Source of the DNA: Drosophila persimilis
Lineage: Eukaryota; Arthropoda; Insecta; Diptera; Drosophilidae
Direction: 5' to 3'
DNA: 64,000 nucleotides
Assembly (NCBI RefSeq): GCF_003286085.1
Contig: NW_020825408.1
Location: 62,001 to 126,000, forward strand
Within the stretch, counting starts at the first letter, position 1; every line of letters begins with the position of its first letter. Under the pieces are notes generated by a model that ran no database searches, was not told the DNA's origin, and saw only the letters and a program-made list of their open reading frames with translations. The translations under genes and the position numbers were made by a program. Below, one piece after another: positions 41,436 through 51,798 of this stretch.

Positions 41436-42304
41436 TGTGAGGAAAGGTATTCCCACACGCAGGGGGCGTTACAGGGTTAAGGGCTAACGGCCGTTATCCG
41501 GGGATATCCGGAGGCGGCGAATTCCCGAGGAGAGCTCTACCTGGGACCCAAGGGGAGGACCCCCGGAGAGGGAGAGCAGCGGGATGACGGGATCGGGCCG
41601 GCAGTGGCCCAGCGCATGACCAAATATGGTCATGAGATCACGCCACCAGCCAGGTCCCGCTGTAAAGCGAGCAGAGAATGAAGGAACGCCGATGGAAAAG
41701 TGCGGGCACCGCATGGCGGAAAGTGCCGTTAGCGGCAGGCGGCATCGGCGGCGCCGACGCGGAAGCGAGCCTATAAGAGGAGGGCCGCGACCAGGAACAG
41801 GGACAGTCAGCGAGTGGAGCTATCAATAGTGAAGTGAGCAACAAGAGTGAGACCGAGCAAAGGAAAAATAACTTTGGAAAGCAAACGCGTTGTGTGAGGA
41901 TTGAGAGGCGGACTTGAGCGTACAGCCAAGAGCCAAAGGTCCCAATCCCTTGAACCAACGGTGCCACGCTTGGAGTGCATCCCACAGTGAGTGAGACACC
42001 CTCGGGCCGAAAAGCCAAGTGAGTCGAGTGAGAGCGAACGCGTCAGGTGCCGACTGAGAGGCGGACTTGGGCCTCATGCCAAGAATCGCTAGCCCCAGTC
42101 AGTAGAGCCGGCGGTGCCACGCTTGGCGACGACTTGGGGGGTCCAGGGGCGTAACTCTCACCATAACACAGAGGAGAACCAAGGGGAGGACCAGCACCGG
42201 AGTCGGAAAAGCGTAAGATAGCTCTAAGATACCAATAAAGCATATTGTCATATCAGTACAAAACCCAACCCGTGCCTTCTTATTTGTCGTCGGGGCAACA
42301 TACA
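41436..42304 (+). repeat. 5' LTR of gypsy-3 with an internal duplication
   Basis: Starts TGTGAGGAAAGG. TATA box TATAAGAGG at 41772 and AATAAA at 42234. A diverged block of about 130-160 bp occurs twice (about 41895-41975 and 42051-42127; both have GAGAGGCGGACTTG and CGGTGCCACGCTTGG). The 3' limit is approximate because no clear primer site or mate LTR was found. Confidence 0.5.
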
Positions 42305-42443
42305 AATATTGTTGCAGCGAGACCACCGACCGCTGAGCCAGCCCAGCTGCATCAGACGGAAAAGAACGGTTCGACACGACAAGTAAAAGACAAAGTACGT
42401 TTGGGAAGGGCGGTACTGAGTTTGGTATTGTGAGGACGCAAAA

Positions 42444-43457
42444 ATGAGGAGCCGACGATGGGTTCATTCGTTGAGGAAAGAGGACTTGGTCCAGTGTGCG
42501 CGGGCGTGCGGTCTTCGATTGGAAGGCACGCTGGCCAAGATGCGCCGAATCTTCAAGGAGTGATTAGAGAAGCATGGAGAGGAACCGGAGTATGCAGACG
42601 CGCTCGAGGCCTGGGAGATGAAGGCGGGAGGAGACGCGACCGCGGCCCAGATGGTGGACGGGTCGGATCCATACGAGCGCCTGACGTTGACGGCCGTCCG
42701 ACCCAAGAGGAGCTCATCGCGAGCCTGGCGGTCCCGGTGAAAAGCCGGTCGCCCAGCCGCCCGCGGGCAGAGAGTGGAGAGAGGCCAACCATCCCAGCAC
42801 AGCCAAAACAAGGGAGCGCGAGAAACCCACATGGGTTGGAAGAGGGGAGAGCAGGGGAGGATCGTCGACGGTGACTCGATGAACAAACCACGAGACCACC
42901 CAGTTCGAGTTTTGCCCACATCGCCAAGCAGGTCAGGGAGTGGTCGTTCCCGAACAAATCGAGTGGTCAGCCGACATGTACGGTTTGGATTTGAATTTAA
43001 TTCCTCGAGCAATGCCTGAGCTACTAAAGGGTCGGGCGCTCATGTGGTAACATAACATAACAGGCAGTGGCAGACATGGAACGCATTTGCGCGTAGCTTC
43101 CAAGCATATTTTGAAAAATTACTTCAGGAGCTGAGGTTGAGGAAGCAAAGGTGGGGAGAGCCATTCAAGGACTACATGGTGGAGATGCAGACCCTCATGC
43201 GGCCACTAAAATGCACGCCCGAAGAGCAGTTGGAGCTCATCAGAGACAACAGTATGCCCGATTTGAGGGTGTTCATCCGGCCGCATAGGTGCAGAGACCT
43301 CGATCACATGATGACGCTGGCCGACGAATTTGAGGCTCTGGAGAGGAAACGGAGATATGTCGCCGCTGCCAGGGCGAAACGGCATCCAGCTCTGATCCGA
43401 CAGGGGAAAAAAGGCCGGTACCGACGCGGCGGGACGACCAAGCGAACTCGAACATAG
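42444..43457 (+). pseudogene. gag of gypsy-3
   Basis: An ATG at 42444 opens a frame with RKEDLVQCARACGLRLEGTLAKMRRIF, the SAP-like N-terminal block, stopped by TGA at about 42561 and again later. The capsid part is scattered. The last portion, 43137-43457, reads RWGEPFKDYMVEMQTLMRPL, ELIRDNSMPDLRVFIRP and LADEFEALERKRR, the conserved end of this capsid type, then a basic tail. Not translatable as a whole. Confidence 0.7.
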
Positions 43458-43468
43458 AGGCTGGGTTC

Positions 43469-44000
43469 GTGAAAAACCCAGCCCAGGCGTGTCGACGATG
43501 CGGAAGTGACCGCCATTGGGCACAAGCACCTATAACATTTTGCTGGAGGTGCGGCAAGGTAGGAGCCCCGACATGGCAGTGCTGCCAGAAAGCGGGAAAC
43601 GCCCCGCGACCCAAGCCGACCCAGAGCCGTGCCAGGGTCGCAAGTCGAAGCCCCCCAAAACTCGTAGGAGAACTCACGGTGGAGGATGTCCAGCTGTCGG
43701 CGGTGGTGAGGATCGCGGGCAGCAACTGGAAAGCAACGGTCGATACCGGGGCGACAAGCAGTTTTATCAGCTGCGAGTAGGCGACAGAAAGAGACGAGGA
43801 AGCTGGTGCGGCTGGCTGACGGACGCAGCCGGGAAATCAGTTCCCAGATGGAGGAGGAGCTGGCCTTCGGGGACAAGATCGTTACAATTCCGCTGCTCGT
43901 GTTGCCCGGAGTAATTGATGCGCTTGTCCTGGGATGGGATTTCATGGCCGCAGTCGGAGCAGAGGTGACCTGTGCGGGACACAGTGTTGTGATCCCTGAG
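43469..44000 (+). pseudogene. nucleocapsid knuckles and protease of gypsy-3
   Basis: The first knuckle CRRCGSDRHWAQ lacks its last cysteine. The second, CWRCGKVGAPTWQC, has alanine where histidine is expected. The protease block ATVDTGATSSFIS lies near 43735-43770, and the frame then shifts to 43806 with MRLADGRSREI and LVLGWDFMAAVG, the end of the domain. Confidence 0.75.
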
Positions 44001-44806
44001 AGAGGCCACCGCCAGGGGCGGTTGGAGGAGAAGTTGTCAGTGGCGGTGGTAGCGAACACTGGAGGGTCCGTCGAGCCAGCATCCGCCGGAACGCGAGCGG
44101 AGGAGGGATCGGTCGAAAACTTCCTGGCAAAGGAGTTGGAAGAGTTCCGAGAACTGAAGGGAGTGTCGAACATAGCTACACACACGATCACTATGAGTGA
44201 TGCCCAGCCGGTCAAACAGCTTTACTACCCCAAAAATCCCAAGATGGAAGCCGAAATCAACCAACAGGTTGACGAGCTGCTGGAAAGAGGGTACATTGAG
44301 CCATCGAAGAGTCCGTACAGTTCACCCATCGTGATGGTCAAAAAGAAGACGGGAAAGTGGAGATTTTGCGTGGACTTTAGACAGATAAACGCGAAGTCCA
44401 TCAAGGATGCGTACCACATGTCAAGAATAGACTATATTTTGGACCAGCTCAGGGAGGCACGGTTCATCAGTAGCTTAGACTTGAAGGACGGATATTGGCA
44501 GATACCACTGGAGAAAGGAGCAGGAAGTTCACCGCGTTCACGGTGCCTGGCAAAGGGCTGTTCCAATGGAAGGTGATGCCATTCGGACTCCACTCAGCCT
44601 CGGCTACGTTCCAGAGGGCATTGGACCAGGTGATAGGCCCCGAGATGGTGCCACACTCGTTCGCGTACCAAGACGACATCATTGTCATCGGCCGTACCGA
44701 GGAGGAGCACAAGCGCAACCTCGAAGAAGTTTTTCGACGGTTGAAAAATGCAAACTTGCGCCTAAACGTGGACAAGTGTAAATTTTTTATGAAGATTTTT
44801 TGGTGA
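44001..44806 (+). pseudogene. reverse transcriptase of gypsy-3
   Basis: Linker GVSNIATHTITMSDAQPVKQ, then SPIVMVKKKTGKWRFCVDFRQ, SSLDLKDGYWQIPLEK. A small deletion shifts the frame near 44515. KFTAFTVPGKGLFQWKVMPFG and the catalytic FAYQDDIIVIG follow. YQDD instead of YLDD is unusual and could reduce activity. The thumb is cut near 44800 by a further frameshift. Confidence 0.8.
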
Positions 44807-45630
44807 CGGGAGACGGAATCTGCACCGATCCCGAGAAAGTGGCAGCCATTAAGGAGTTGCAGCCGCCAGCGAGTGTCAGAGAGCTACGAAAATACTTGGA
44901 CGTGGCCTCCTGGTACACGCGTTTCGAAAAGGGATTCGCCACGTTGGTGCAGCCCCTCAGCACTTTGCTGAAGAACAAGGCGAAGTGGGAATGGTCAACA
45001 GAACAGCAACAAGCTTTTGAGGACGTAAAGAGTCGGCTGACAGCAGACCCGGTGTTGACATGACCGGATTTCTCAAAGAAATTCGTGCTCCAGACGGACG
45101 CCAGCGACTACGGACTGGGGGCGATCCTGACGCAAGAGACGGAGAAAGGCGAGAGGGTCTCTCATACGCCAGTAGGACTCTGAATAGCGCAGAAAAGAAC
45201 TATTCGGCGACTGAAAAGAAGTGTCTGGCCATTGTAAGGGCTATAAGAAAGCTAAAGCCCTATCTGGAGGGATACCGTTTCAAGGTAGTCATAGATCACA
45301 TGGCGTTGAAATGGTTGAACAGCATCGAGGGCCCAACGGGGAGGATCGCCAGGTGGGCGCTGTAGCTACAACAATACGACTTCGAAGTAGCATATAGGAA
45401 TGGGCAGCTGAACGTAGTGGCGGACGCACTGTCCCGACAGCCATTGGCGGAGCGATTCCTGAGAACCACCGAGGAGGAAGCAAAGAACGGACACGAACCT
45501 GAGGCAGAGTGCGGATGGATTAAAAATGTCAAAGAGAGGATGAGGACGGAACCGAGAAATATCCTGATTACGTGGAGGAAGCAGGCCGGATATACCGGCA
45601 CATCCCGCACCGAGCTGGAGAAGAGAAGAT
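44807..45630 (+). pseudogene. RT connection and RNase H of gypsy-3
   Basis: Thumb/connection DGICTDPEKVAAIKEL, SVRELRKYLDVASWYTRF and [16 protein letters not shown], stop at 45061. The RNase H block [16 protein letters not shown] is in another frame near 45090. [20 protein letters not shown] and [13 protein letters not shown] follow to a stop at 45363. VADALSRQPLAE follows near 45420. Confidence 0.8.
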
Positions 45631-45636
45631 AGCATC

Positions 45637-46395
45637 ATGGAAGTTATGCGTCCCAAAGGATCTAAGAGAGAGAGAGTCATAAGAGAGAACCACGACTCGC
45701 CGGAGGCGGGGCACGCGGGCGGCAGAAGGACGATGGCCATAGTAGCCGCCCGGTACTACTGGCCGGGACTACTGAGGACATACTTGAAAAAGTGTGAAGT
45801 CTGCATACGCTACAAACCGAGTCAACTGCAGGCGGCCGGGAAAATGCTGACACAAGTGCCAGAGGAGCCGTGGGCGACGGTGTGTGCCGACTTCGTGGGC
45901 CCTCTGCCCAGGTCAAAGCATGGGAATGCCATGTTATTGGTGATGGTGGATCGGTTCTCGAAATGGACCGAATTGATCCCCTTGAGAAAGGCCACTGCGG
46001 AAGCACTAACAAAAGCGTTCCGAGAGCGCATCGTGTCCCGGTTTGGCGTGCCGAAGGTGGTGATCACGGATAATGGAGTCCAGTTCACCAGTAGAGTTTT
46101 TAAGAGGTTTTTGGAGCAGATGGGCGTACGGCATCAGTTCACGGCCCCGTACACGCCGCAGGAGAACGCGACGGAGCGAACTAACCGGACAGTGAAAACT
46201 ATGATAGCTCAGTTCACCGAATGGAACTAGAGGAACTGGGATGAAAAATGGCCAGAGATAATGTTGGCCGTAAATTCAGGGGTGACCGAATCCACCGGGT
46301 ACTCGCCGGCGTTTATTGTCCAAGGGAGAGAGCCAAGGGTACCAAATGCTCTATACGATGAAGGAGTGCTTGGCACAGGACAGGGCACGCCCACA
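45637..46395 (+). pseudogene. integrase of gypsy-3, 3' truncated
   Basis: The zinc-binding part has HDSPEAGHAGGRRT and CEVCIRYK. The catalytic core is open: VCADFVGPLPRSK, VVITDNGVQFTSR, YTPQENATERTNRT. A stop at 46228 (TEWN then TAG) is followed by NWDEKWPEIMLAVNSG and YSPAFIVQGREPRVP. At 46396 the sequence passes into the chimeric unit. Confidence 0.85.
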
Positions 46396-46397
46396 CC

Positions 46398-46635
46398 GTT
46401 CCCTGTACCGTGTCACGTATCCTTCGATAGGATCATCCAACCCAGTTCTGTGTATCCTAGTACAGGATCATCGATCTAGTACCGTGCCCCGTGTCCTTCG
46501 AACAGGACCCCCCCCACCTCAGTGCCGTGTATCCTAGTATAGGATCACCGATCCAGTACCTTGCCACGTATCCTTCGACAGGACTCCCCATTGCCGTGTA
46601 TCCTAGTATAGGAGCCCCCGACCCAGTACCGTGCT
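46398..46635 (+). repeat. three 70-75-bp tandem repeats with palindromic cores (family B)
   Basis: Same three units as at 19820-20051, plus orientation, including GTATCCTAGTATAGGA palindromes. Conservation of three units at both loci shows that the array predates duplication of the chimera. Confidence 0.75.
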
Positions 46636-46680
46636 GATAACGACTCGCACCGGTGCCCCGATTAGTGGAACAGAATCAGG

Positions 46681-47278
46681 ATGGACATCCGCTGGATAGC
46701 GTCCCGCAGGAAGGACGAGCTGCAGAGCCTGGCTAAGGAGTTGGACTAGGAGAAACCGGGACTGTAAAGGATCTACGGAGCCGGATCACCGCATTCATCA
46801 CACGCCCTGGGCACCCCGAAGCCGTGCAGGCAAGGCTGGACGAATTGGCTACGCACTTTTGGAACATACCGATCCCCAGGGACCACCGGAGCCCAGCCAC
46901 GTCACCCGGGCCAGAGCCGGACGAAGTTGGAAGACAGTAAGGAGGGACCAAAACTGCGATTGATTATACCCGAGCTGCCTAGCACGAGCCAAGGATCCAC
47001 CCACGGATACCGCGGACGCCGCCCCGGACGAGCAACCACAACGAGCTGCCCAAGGACCACTCCAAGGAACCAGACCAGAGGCGTCCAGCAAGCACCACGA
47101 GCCAGGACCCACTACCACTAGACCCCTGGCCACGCCTAGCCACCAGACAACCAAGGAAAGAACAAAAGTCACGTTTTCCTCAGGGACATCGGGTCTCACG
47201 CCCCGGAGGGGGTGAGATCTCGTACTCGTTACTGGCGGACAAGCTCCGGAAATGGGGACTTACTTTCGACGGCCATGC
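46681..47278 (+). pseudogene. gag of family B (gypsy)
   Basis: The ATG at 46681 reads MDIRWIASRRKDELQSLAKE, then a stop at 46747, with the rest in other frames (KLRLIIPELPSTSQG, LADKLRKWGLTFDGH in an interrupted form). It is close to the copy at 19079-19768 but more damaged. The reading ends at the inverted junction near 47278. Confidence 0.65.
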
Positions 47279-47520
47279 GGCTCGCAGGTCGTTGTCGGCC
47301 GAGCTTGCGGGCGAGGTCGGCGTTGATGAAGCTTCGGGAAGCCCCGGTGTCGACCGTGGCTTCCGTGCGCCGTCCTCCGATGGTCACTCTCGCCATTATC
47401 CGGCCGTCGTGTACTTGTAGCGGGTTTCTTAGTTGGTTGTCTGAGGAAGCGTCGTGCCCGGCTGTTTCCGTATCAGCTGGGGTTCCGCGCTTGGCTCATT
47501 CCCAACCTGGACCTATTTCA
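47279..47520 (-). pseudogene. protease fragment of family A, reversed
   Basis: The reverse strand carries RITIGG-like and EATVDTGASRSFINADLARKLG-like coding (in equivalent bases), matching 18950-19070. Upstream the knuckle remnant joins directly to the leader because gag is deleted. Confidence 0.65.
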
Positions 47521-48170
47521 GGCTGAGGTAAGCTCAGTCCCGTCCAGGGGTCAATCCACACCAAATTTGTAGAAATGGATGGAACCTTAAGGGTGGCGTC
47601 GGGGGGCGGCCTATCGTAGAGAGGTGGATCGGGGCTGGACTGAACGTTGCTCGTCGTGTATACGAAACGGCGTGCGTGGACTCGGGGTGGGGTAGTGTCG
47701 GTGCCTCGGCTAGTTGGAGTGAACTTACGCAATCGAGTGTTACGTTCTTTAATTCGACACTTTATTATAGTTCTTAGCCCTTTAAATGAACTTAGTTAGT
47801 GGGCTTAGACCAATTAGCTCGCCGGTGTTTCTTGTAGGTTCCGGGTACAACGTCTGTACTCCGAGCCGGGTTTCTGCGTAAGTTGCCTCTTAGTTCTCGT
47901 CGTCGTCTTTTTATAGGCCCGTATTGCTGGGTATGCGGGTTAAAAATGCACTACAGCGTCGGGGTGCACTTTGCCGTTCTTGGTGATCGTCGCAGATTTT
48001 CGCGGCGTCATCATTCCGCAGTTGATGAACCCGAAAGACCGCACTTGGCCGATGGCTTGGCCTGGAGTGGCGAAAGTCCGCGTGACCTGATGTCTTTGGT
48101 CAGCGTTATGGAGTTGGCGCGTGTTGATCGGTGGTTGCTTGCGGAGAGGGGGCGTTGGTTGCGGGATGTG
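47521..48170 (-). repeat. leader and LTR-like sequence of family A, reversed
   Basis: Reverse of 17222-17851, with the TATA box at about 47912 and the poly(A) signal near 47766. It ends at CCACATCCCGC as in copy 1. A small block near 47797-47820 differs from copy 1. Confidence 0.6.
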
Positions 48171-48574
48171 GTGCGATGCGCTCATTATAAGTCGGGGGAC
48201 GGATTGTATCGAAACCTTTTAGGTTCGTTACAGTACATGGGTAGAAAGAAAATTATATATAATTAAGGGATGATTATAAGCTAGGGCAATAAGAGAATTA
48301 AAAATATAAGAATAATAATTTTAAATAAGATGAAAAATATGTATGATCTCAAAAACACATAGTAGGGTACCTGGAATAATTTCCTGAATATTTAACTAGG
48401 AACTTTTGTAATTTAAGATTTCTTCATTTTCGTTATTTTCGTATTAATGCAAAAAGTAAATGTAACTTATCACAGTCGCATAGGTGTGAAGCACCTGCTT
48501 CCGCTGATCTGCGCTAAAGCTTAAAGCTCCAAAAGCTCTTGAGCTTTTCGTGGGCTTAAGGCCTCTTTACAACA
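48171..48574. other. AT-rich unassigned sequence
   Basis: Mostly A/T with no ORF or recognised repeat. A small imperfect inverted repeat built from AGCTTAAAGCTCCAAAAGCTC lies near 48517-48545 (shown shortened). Nothing else is seen. Confidence 0.4.
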
Positions 48575-49042
48575 AAAAAGCCCCAACATAATTTAGGGAA
48601 ATCAAAGAACACGGGCGACCGGGCTCATCTATGGTTTTTTGTCTCTTTATGTTACAAGTTTATAAAGGATAACTGGGAGTTCGTTCACTTACGTACTTTC
48701 ATGTTCCGGCCACGTCCAAAAGATCTTTCGGCGAGGGGAATACCTGTAAGCTTTAGAGAGACAGCACACACACATTGACACGCATGACCACGGCTAACAC
48801 CGGATTATTTTGATCTTCTTTTCTTTTTCTTTTTGTTTAGGGACTTTTTTGGGCATATATAGTGCATAAATCAAATTGTTCCATATTTAATTTATATTTA
48901 TATTATTTATTCGTTTATTCATGTTCGTTGGGGTAGGTCTTGATATATAGACCAAGGTGTGGGCGCCCGGAAAAAGCTCCAAGCAGCTGGTTTCCTTTCA
49001 CGGGCACAAAGGGGTCAATGGCCTAACAAGCGCACATATGTT
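48575..49042. repeat. inverted-repeat segment, right copy, interrupted by a gypsy LTR
   Basis: Reverse of 27719-28197 with few differences. It stops at CATATGTT, directly followed by the LTR start TGTGACG at 49043. The left copy shows the uninterrupted sequence, so the LTR insertion point is exact to the base or nearly so. Confidence 0.8.
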
Positions 49043-50633
49043 TGTGACGCCCAGCGCCAGGAAAACCAAGCGCCGGCGCCACAAACACCAAACCAACCTC
49101 AATAGAATCGCCAAGACAAGCCGTGAAGATTAGAAAATAAGTATTAGTAGGATAAGTAGAACATAAGCGACAAATACATGAAGACCTGCCACAGAATAAA
49201 AGAAATATAAATAAACAAACAATACAAACAAACAAACCACAGCTGAGCCCCACCAATGGGCACGTAGCACAGCCAGCCACGGGCACACCCCCAGCTGACC
49301 GGACCAAGTGTGGCCATAACCCACGCGCCAACGGGCTCACTATCAGCCGGCCCGTGCAAACGCGTTAGGGCCCCGCAGCACAACGCGCTAGGGACAGACC
49401 GTAAGATCAGCCGCGTTTTGGGAATAAAAGGAGCTCCGCCAGAGCGATCAGCATCAGTTCGGCTCCGGCCAGTGGAGAGGTAAGCATCAGCAGCAGCCAC
49501 CAGCAGACCCAGCGATCCTCCCATCCTCCTCGGAGTGCATTAAACCTCCGCCTCCCTTCTTCTCCTCGGAGCGCATTCACCCTCCGCAACATTTACTTCT
49601 CCTCGGAGCGCATTCACCCTCCGCAACATTTAATTCTCCTCGGAGCGCATTCACCCTCCGCAACATTAATTCTCCTCGGAGCGCATTCACCCTCCGCAAC
49701 ATTTACTTCTCCTCGGAGCGCATTAACCCTCCGCAACATTAATTCTCCTCGGAGCGCATTCACCCTCCGCAACATTTACTTCTCCTCGGAGCGCATTAAC
49801 CCTCCGCAACATTTCTTCTCCTCGGAGCGCATTCACCCTCCGCAACATTTACTTCTCCTCGGAGCGCATTAACCCTCCGCAACATTAATTCTCCTCGGAG
49901 CGCATTCACCCTCCGCAACATTTACTTCTCCTCGGAGCGCATTAACCCTCCGCAACATTTCTTCTTCTCGGAGCGCATTAACCCTCCGCAACATTTCTTC
50001 TCCTCGGAGTGCATTAACCCTCCGCAACATTAATTCTCCTCGGAGCGCATTCACCCTCCGCAACATTAATTCTCCTCGGAGCGCATTAACCCTCCGCAAC
50101 ATTAAGTCTCCTCGGAGCGCATTCACCCTCCGCAACATTTACTTCTCCTCGGAGCGCATTAACCCTCCGCAACATTTAATTCGCCTCGGAGCGCATTCGC
50201 CCTCCGCAACATTACCCCCCTCGGAGCGCATTAACCCTCCGCAACCTTTAATTCTTCTCGGAGCGCATTAACCCTCCTCCACAGAATCACTCCTCGGAGC
50301 GCAGTAACCCTCCGCAACACCCTTCCCCGCGAAGCACAGACGACCTCCGTCGATCCGGCCAGACGACTCCCCGGCCCCGCACGCAACCATCCGCCACGTG
50401 CGGCCCAACCGAAGGACGACCCCGAAGGACGAGCCCGCCGCAAAAACACCCGCGCAACTACCAAACTTTGTACCATTAAGCACAATAAAACTAACTCTAT
50501 CTCTTTTTTTACCGATCCAAGCCTGCCTTATTCTTGAACCACGAGACTCTCTTTCAGCTACCACACCCAGAGATCAAACAAATTTCTGTGGAACCCGGCG
50601 CGACGAGCATACCCCGGCCGAAGCGCCGTCACA
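49043..50633 (+). repeat. LTR1 of the gypsy-4 array
   Basis: Starts TGTGACG and ends CGTCACA, a 7-bp perfect inverted end. U3 spans to about 49450. AATAAAAGG (49420) may serve as a TATA-like box, with TCAGTT at 49454 as an initiator. The body holds about 20 copies of a 36-bp repeat (49560-50280). AATAAA is at 50484. A donor-like GAG/GTAAGC (cut at 49479) and an acceptor-like CTCTCTTTCAG (ends 50557) bracket the array. Confidence 0.85.
49560..50280 (+). repeat. 36-bp tandem repeat array in LTR1
   Basis: Unit is about CTCCTCGGAGCGCATT(A/C)ACCC plus CTCCGCAACATTAAT, 35-37 bp, about 20 copies. The main variants are A or C in ATT(A/C)ACCC and the spacer after CAACATT. The antisense strand is open in one frame because 36 is divisible by three; this is not a gene. 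Confidence 0.9.
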
Positions 50634-50652
50634 GTGGCGCCCGAGCAGGTTG
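50634..50652 (+). promoter_or_regulatory. primer-binding site, copy 1
   Basis: GTGGCGCCCGAGCAGGTTG directly after the LTR. TGGCGCCCGA is shared with tRNA-Lys3-type sites, and the following bases differ. The same sequence follows LTR2 (55986) and stands at 62484 in copy 3. Confidence 0.65.
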
Positions 50653-50685
50653 TGGTAGCATAAGAAACATAATCTCAAAGTCAAG

Positions 50686-51798
50686 ATGGCAAAACAATGG
50701 ATAAACCAAGCAACGAAACTGGAGTTACAAAACTATTGCGAAGAATTCGGATTGGAGAAACTGGAGGGACTAGAAACCCAAAAGAAACAACTACTACAAT
50801 TTTCAGAGAGAACAGACCTCCCAATACATATGCGAGAGAGGCTAGAACAACTAGCAAATACCCAAACACGAGGAAAAAGCCCGAGAACCAAGAGCCCAAG
50901 GCAACAGTCACCAAAAGGAGGACCACAAAAACCAACAATGGAAGAGAGCCAAGGGGAGACCAGGACAGGCAGGAAGAAATCCCTATTTCCAAAACAAATA
51001 AAGAAAGGATCGCCAGAAGCAGTAGCGATAATAGAAAAAATACGCAAGTGGGACCTGATCTTTACAGGAAAAGGAGGGCTGCTAGAATTCCTGAGCAGGA
51101 TGGAGGAATTAGCAGAAACCTACGGGGTAGAACCGGACCACCTCGTATTCGCAATGCCGATAATCCTGGAAGAAAGCGCACTAGACTGGTGGCACACAAA
51201 ACCAGCGCCAATCACATCATGGGAGGATGCAAAGGTCGGACTAAAAGAGAACTTCATATCCCCCAGATACCAAGAGGAGCTGGCAAAACAAGTGGCAGAG
51301 CGAAAACAAGAGGAAACAGAACCAGTTCGAGACTATATCCAAGAAATAAGGAAGTTAATGAGGTTCGGAACCTACACAGAGCAGGAAAAACTGGAAATAA
51401 TATACCAGAACTGCCGGCTGCCGCTTAAATTATACGTGAAGAGGAGAGAATTCCAAACGCTGTCAGAATTCATGATCATCACAGAGGAATTCGAAAAAAT
51501 TGAGACAGATGCCGGACTCTCAAAAATTACAGGGCGCCAATGGAACTATCCACAAAACGACCAGCCAGCTTGGCAAAGGACCCAATACCGACTAAGGAAA
51601 TGCCAAAGATGTGGCAACTATGGGCACGAGGCCCGAACATGCAACAGGGAACCCGTACTGTACTGCTGGACCTGCAACAAACAAGGAGTACGCACAATAG
51701 ACTGCTGCAGAAAACAACCGGAAAACACACAGGGCGCAGGACCAACCCGCGAACCTCCTGTGGCCCAAAACCAGCGGAGCGGGACAACACACAACTAA
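50686..51798 (+). CDS. Gag of gypsy-4, copy 1 (intact)
   Basis: 370 residues. Residues 5-60 form a SAP-like helix pair (ATKLELQNYCEEFGLEKLEG), then a basic Ser/Pro/Lys linker. The capsid starts near residue 118 with IEKIRKWDLIFTGKGGLLEF and includes LEESALDWWHTKPAPITSWE and EPVRDYIQEIRKLM. The nucleocapsid has one canonical knuckle, CQRCGNYGHEARTC, and a second, CWTCNKQGVRTIDC, with Val in place of His. Pol overlaps in the -1 frame. No standard slippery heptamer was found in the overlap. Confidence 0.9.
   Translation: MAKQWINQATKLELQNYCEEFGLEKLEGLETQKKQLLQFSERTDLPIHMRERLEQLANTQTRGKSPRTKSPRQQSPKGGPQKPTMEESQGETRTGRKKSLFPKQIKKGSPEAVAIIEKIRKWDLIFTGKGGLLEFLSRMEELAETYGVEPDHLVFAMPIILEESALDWWHTKPAPITSWEDAKVGLKENFISPRYQEELAKQVAERKQEETEPVRDYIQEIRKLMRFGTYTEQEKLEIIYQNCRLPLKLYVKRREFQTLSEFMIITEEFEKIETDAGLSKITGRQWNYPQNDQPAWQRTQYRLRKCQRCGNYGHEARTCNREPVLYCWTCNKQGVRTIDCCRKQPENTQGAGPTREPPVAQNQRSGTTHN

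Larger units (their letters stand above)
41436..46395 (+). mobile_element. Ty3/gypsy element gypsy-3, gag and pol decayed, 3' end lost
   Basis: 5' LTR, leader, gag, protease, RT, RNase H and integrase in Ty3/gypsy order. It belongs to the same broad group as the element array at 49043-64000 (shared N-terminal gag block, His-less second knuckle, similar RT). The integrase end joins the second chimeric unit at 46395, so no 3' LTR is present. Every gene has at least one frameshift or stop. Confidence 0.85.
46396..48170. mobile_element. chimeric unit of two gypsy 5' halves (copy 2, reversed)
   Basis: Mirror of 17222-20051: family B repeats and gag on the plus strand (46396-47278), then family A protease, leader and LTR on the minus strand (47279-48170). 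Compared with copy 1, most of family A gag (equivalent of about 17852-18860) and about 75 bp of family B gag at the junction are deleted. The outer ends are the same in both copies. Confidence 0.75.

Noticed and set aside
49869..50138. Long antisense reading frames with a repeated 12-residue unit (MLRRVNALRGEL) in all the LTR arrays
   Set aside because: They follow from a 36-bp repeat divisible by three and lacking stops in that frame; they lie antisense to the LTR and vary with array length.
49560..50280. CRISPR-like array
   Set aside because: The units are directly adjacent with no unique spacers, inside an LTR, in a clearly eukaryotic context with no cas genes.
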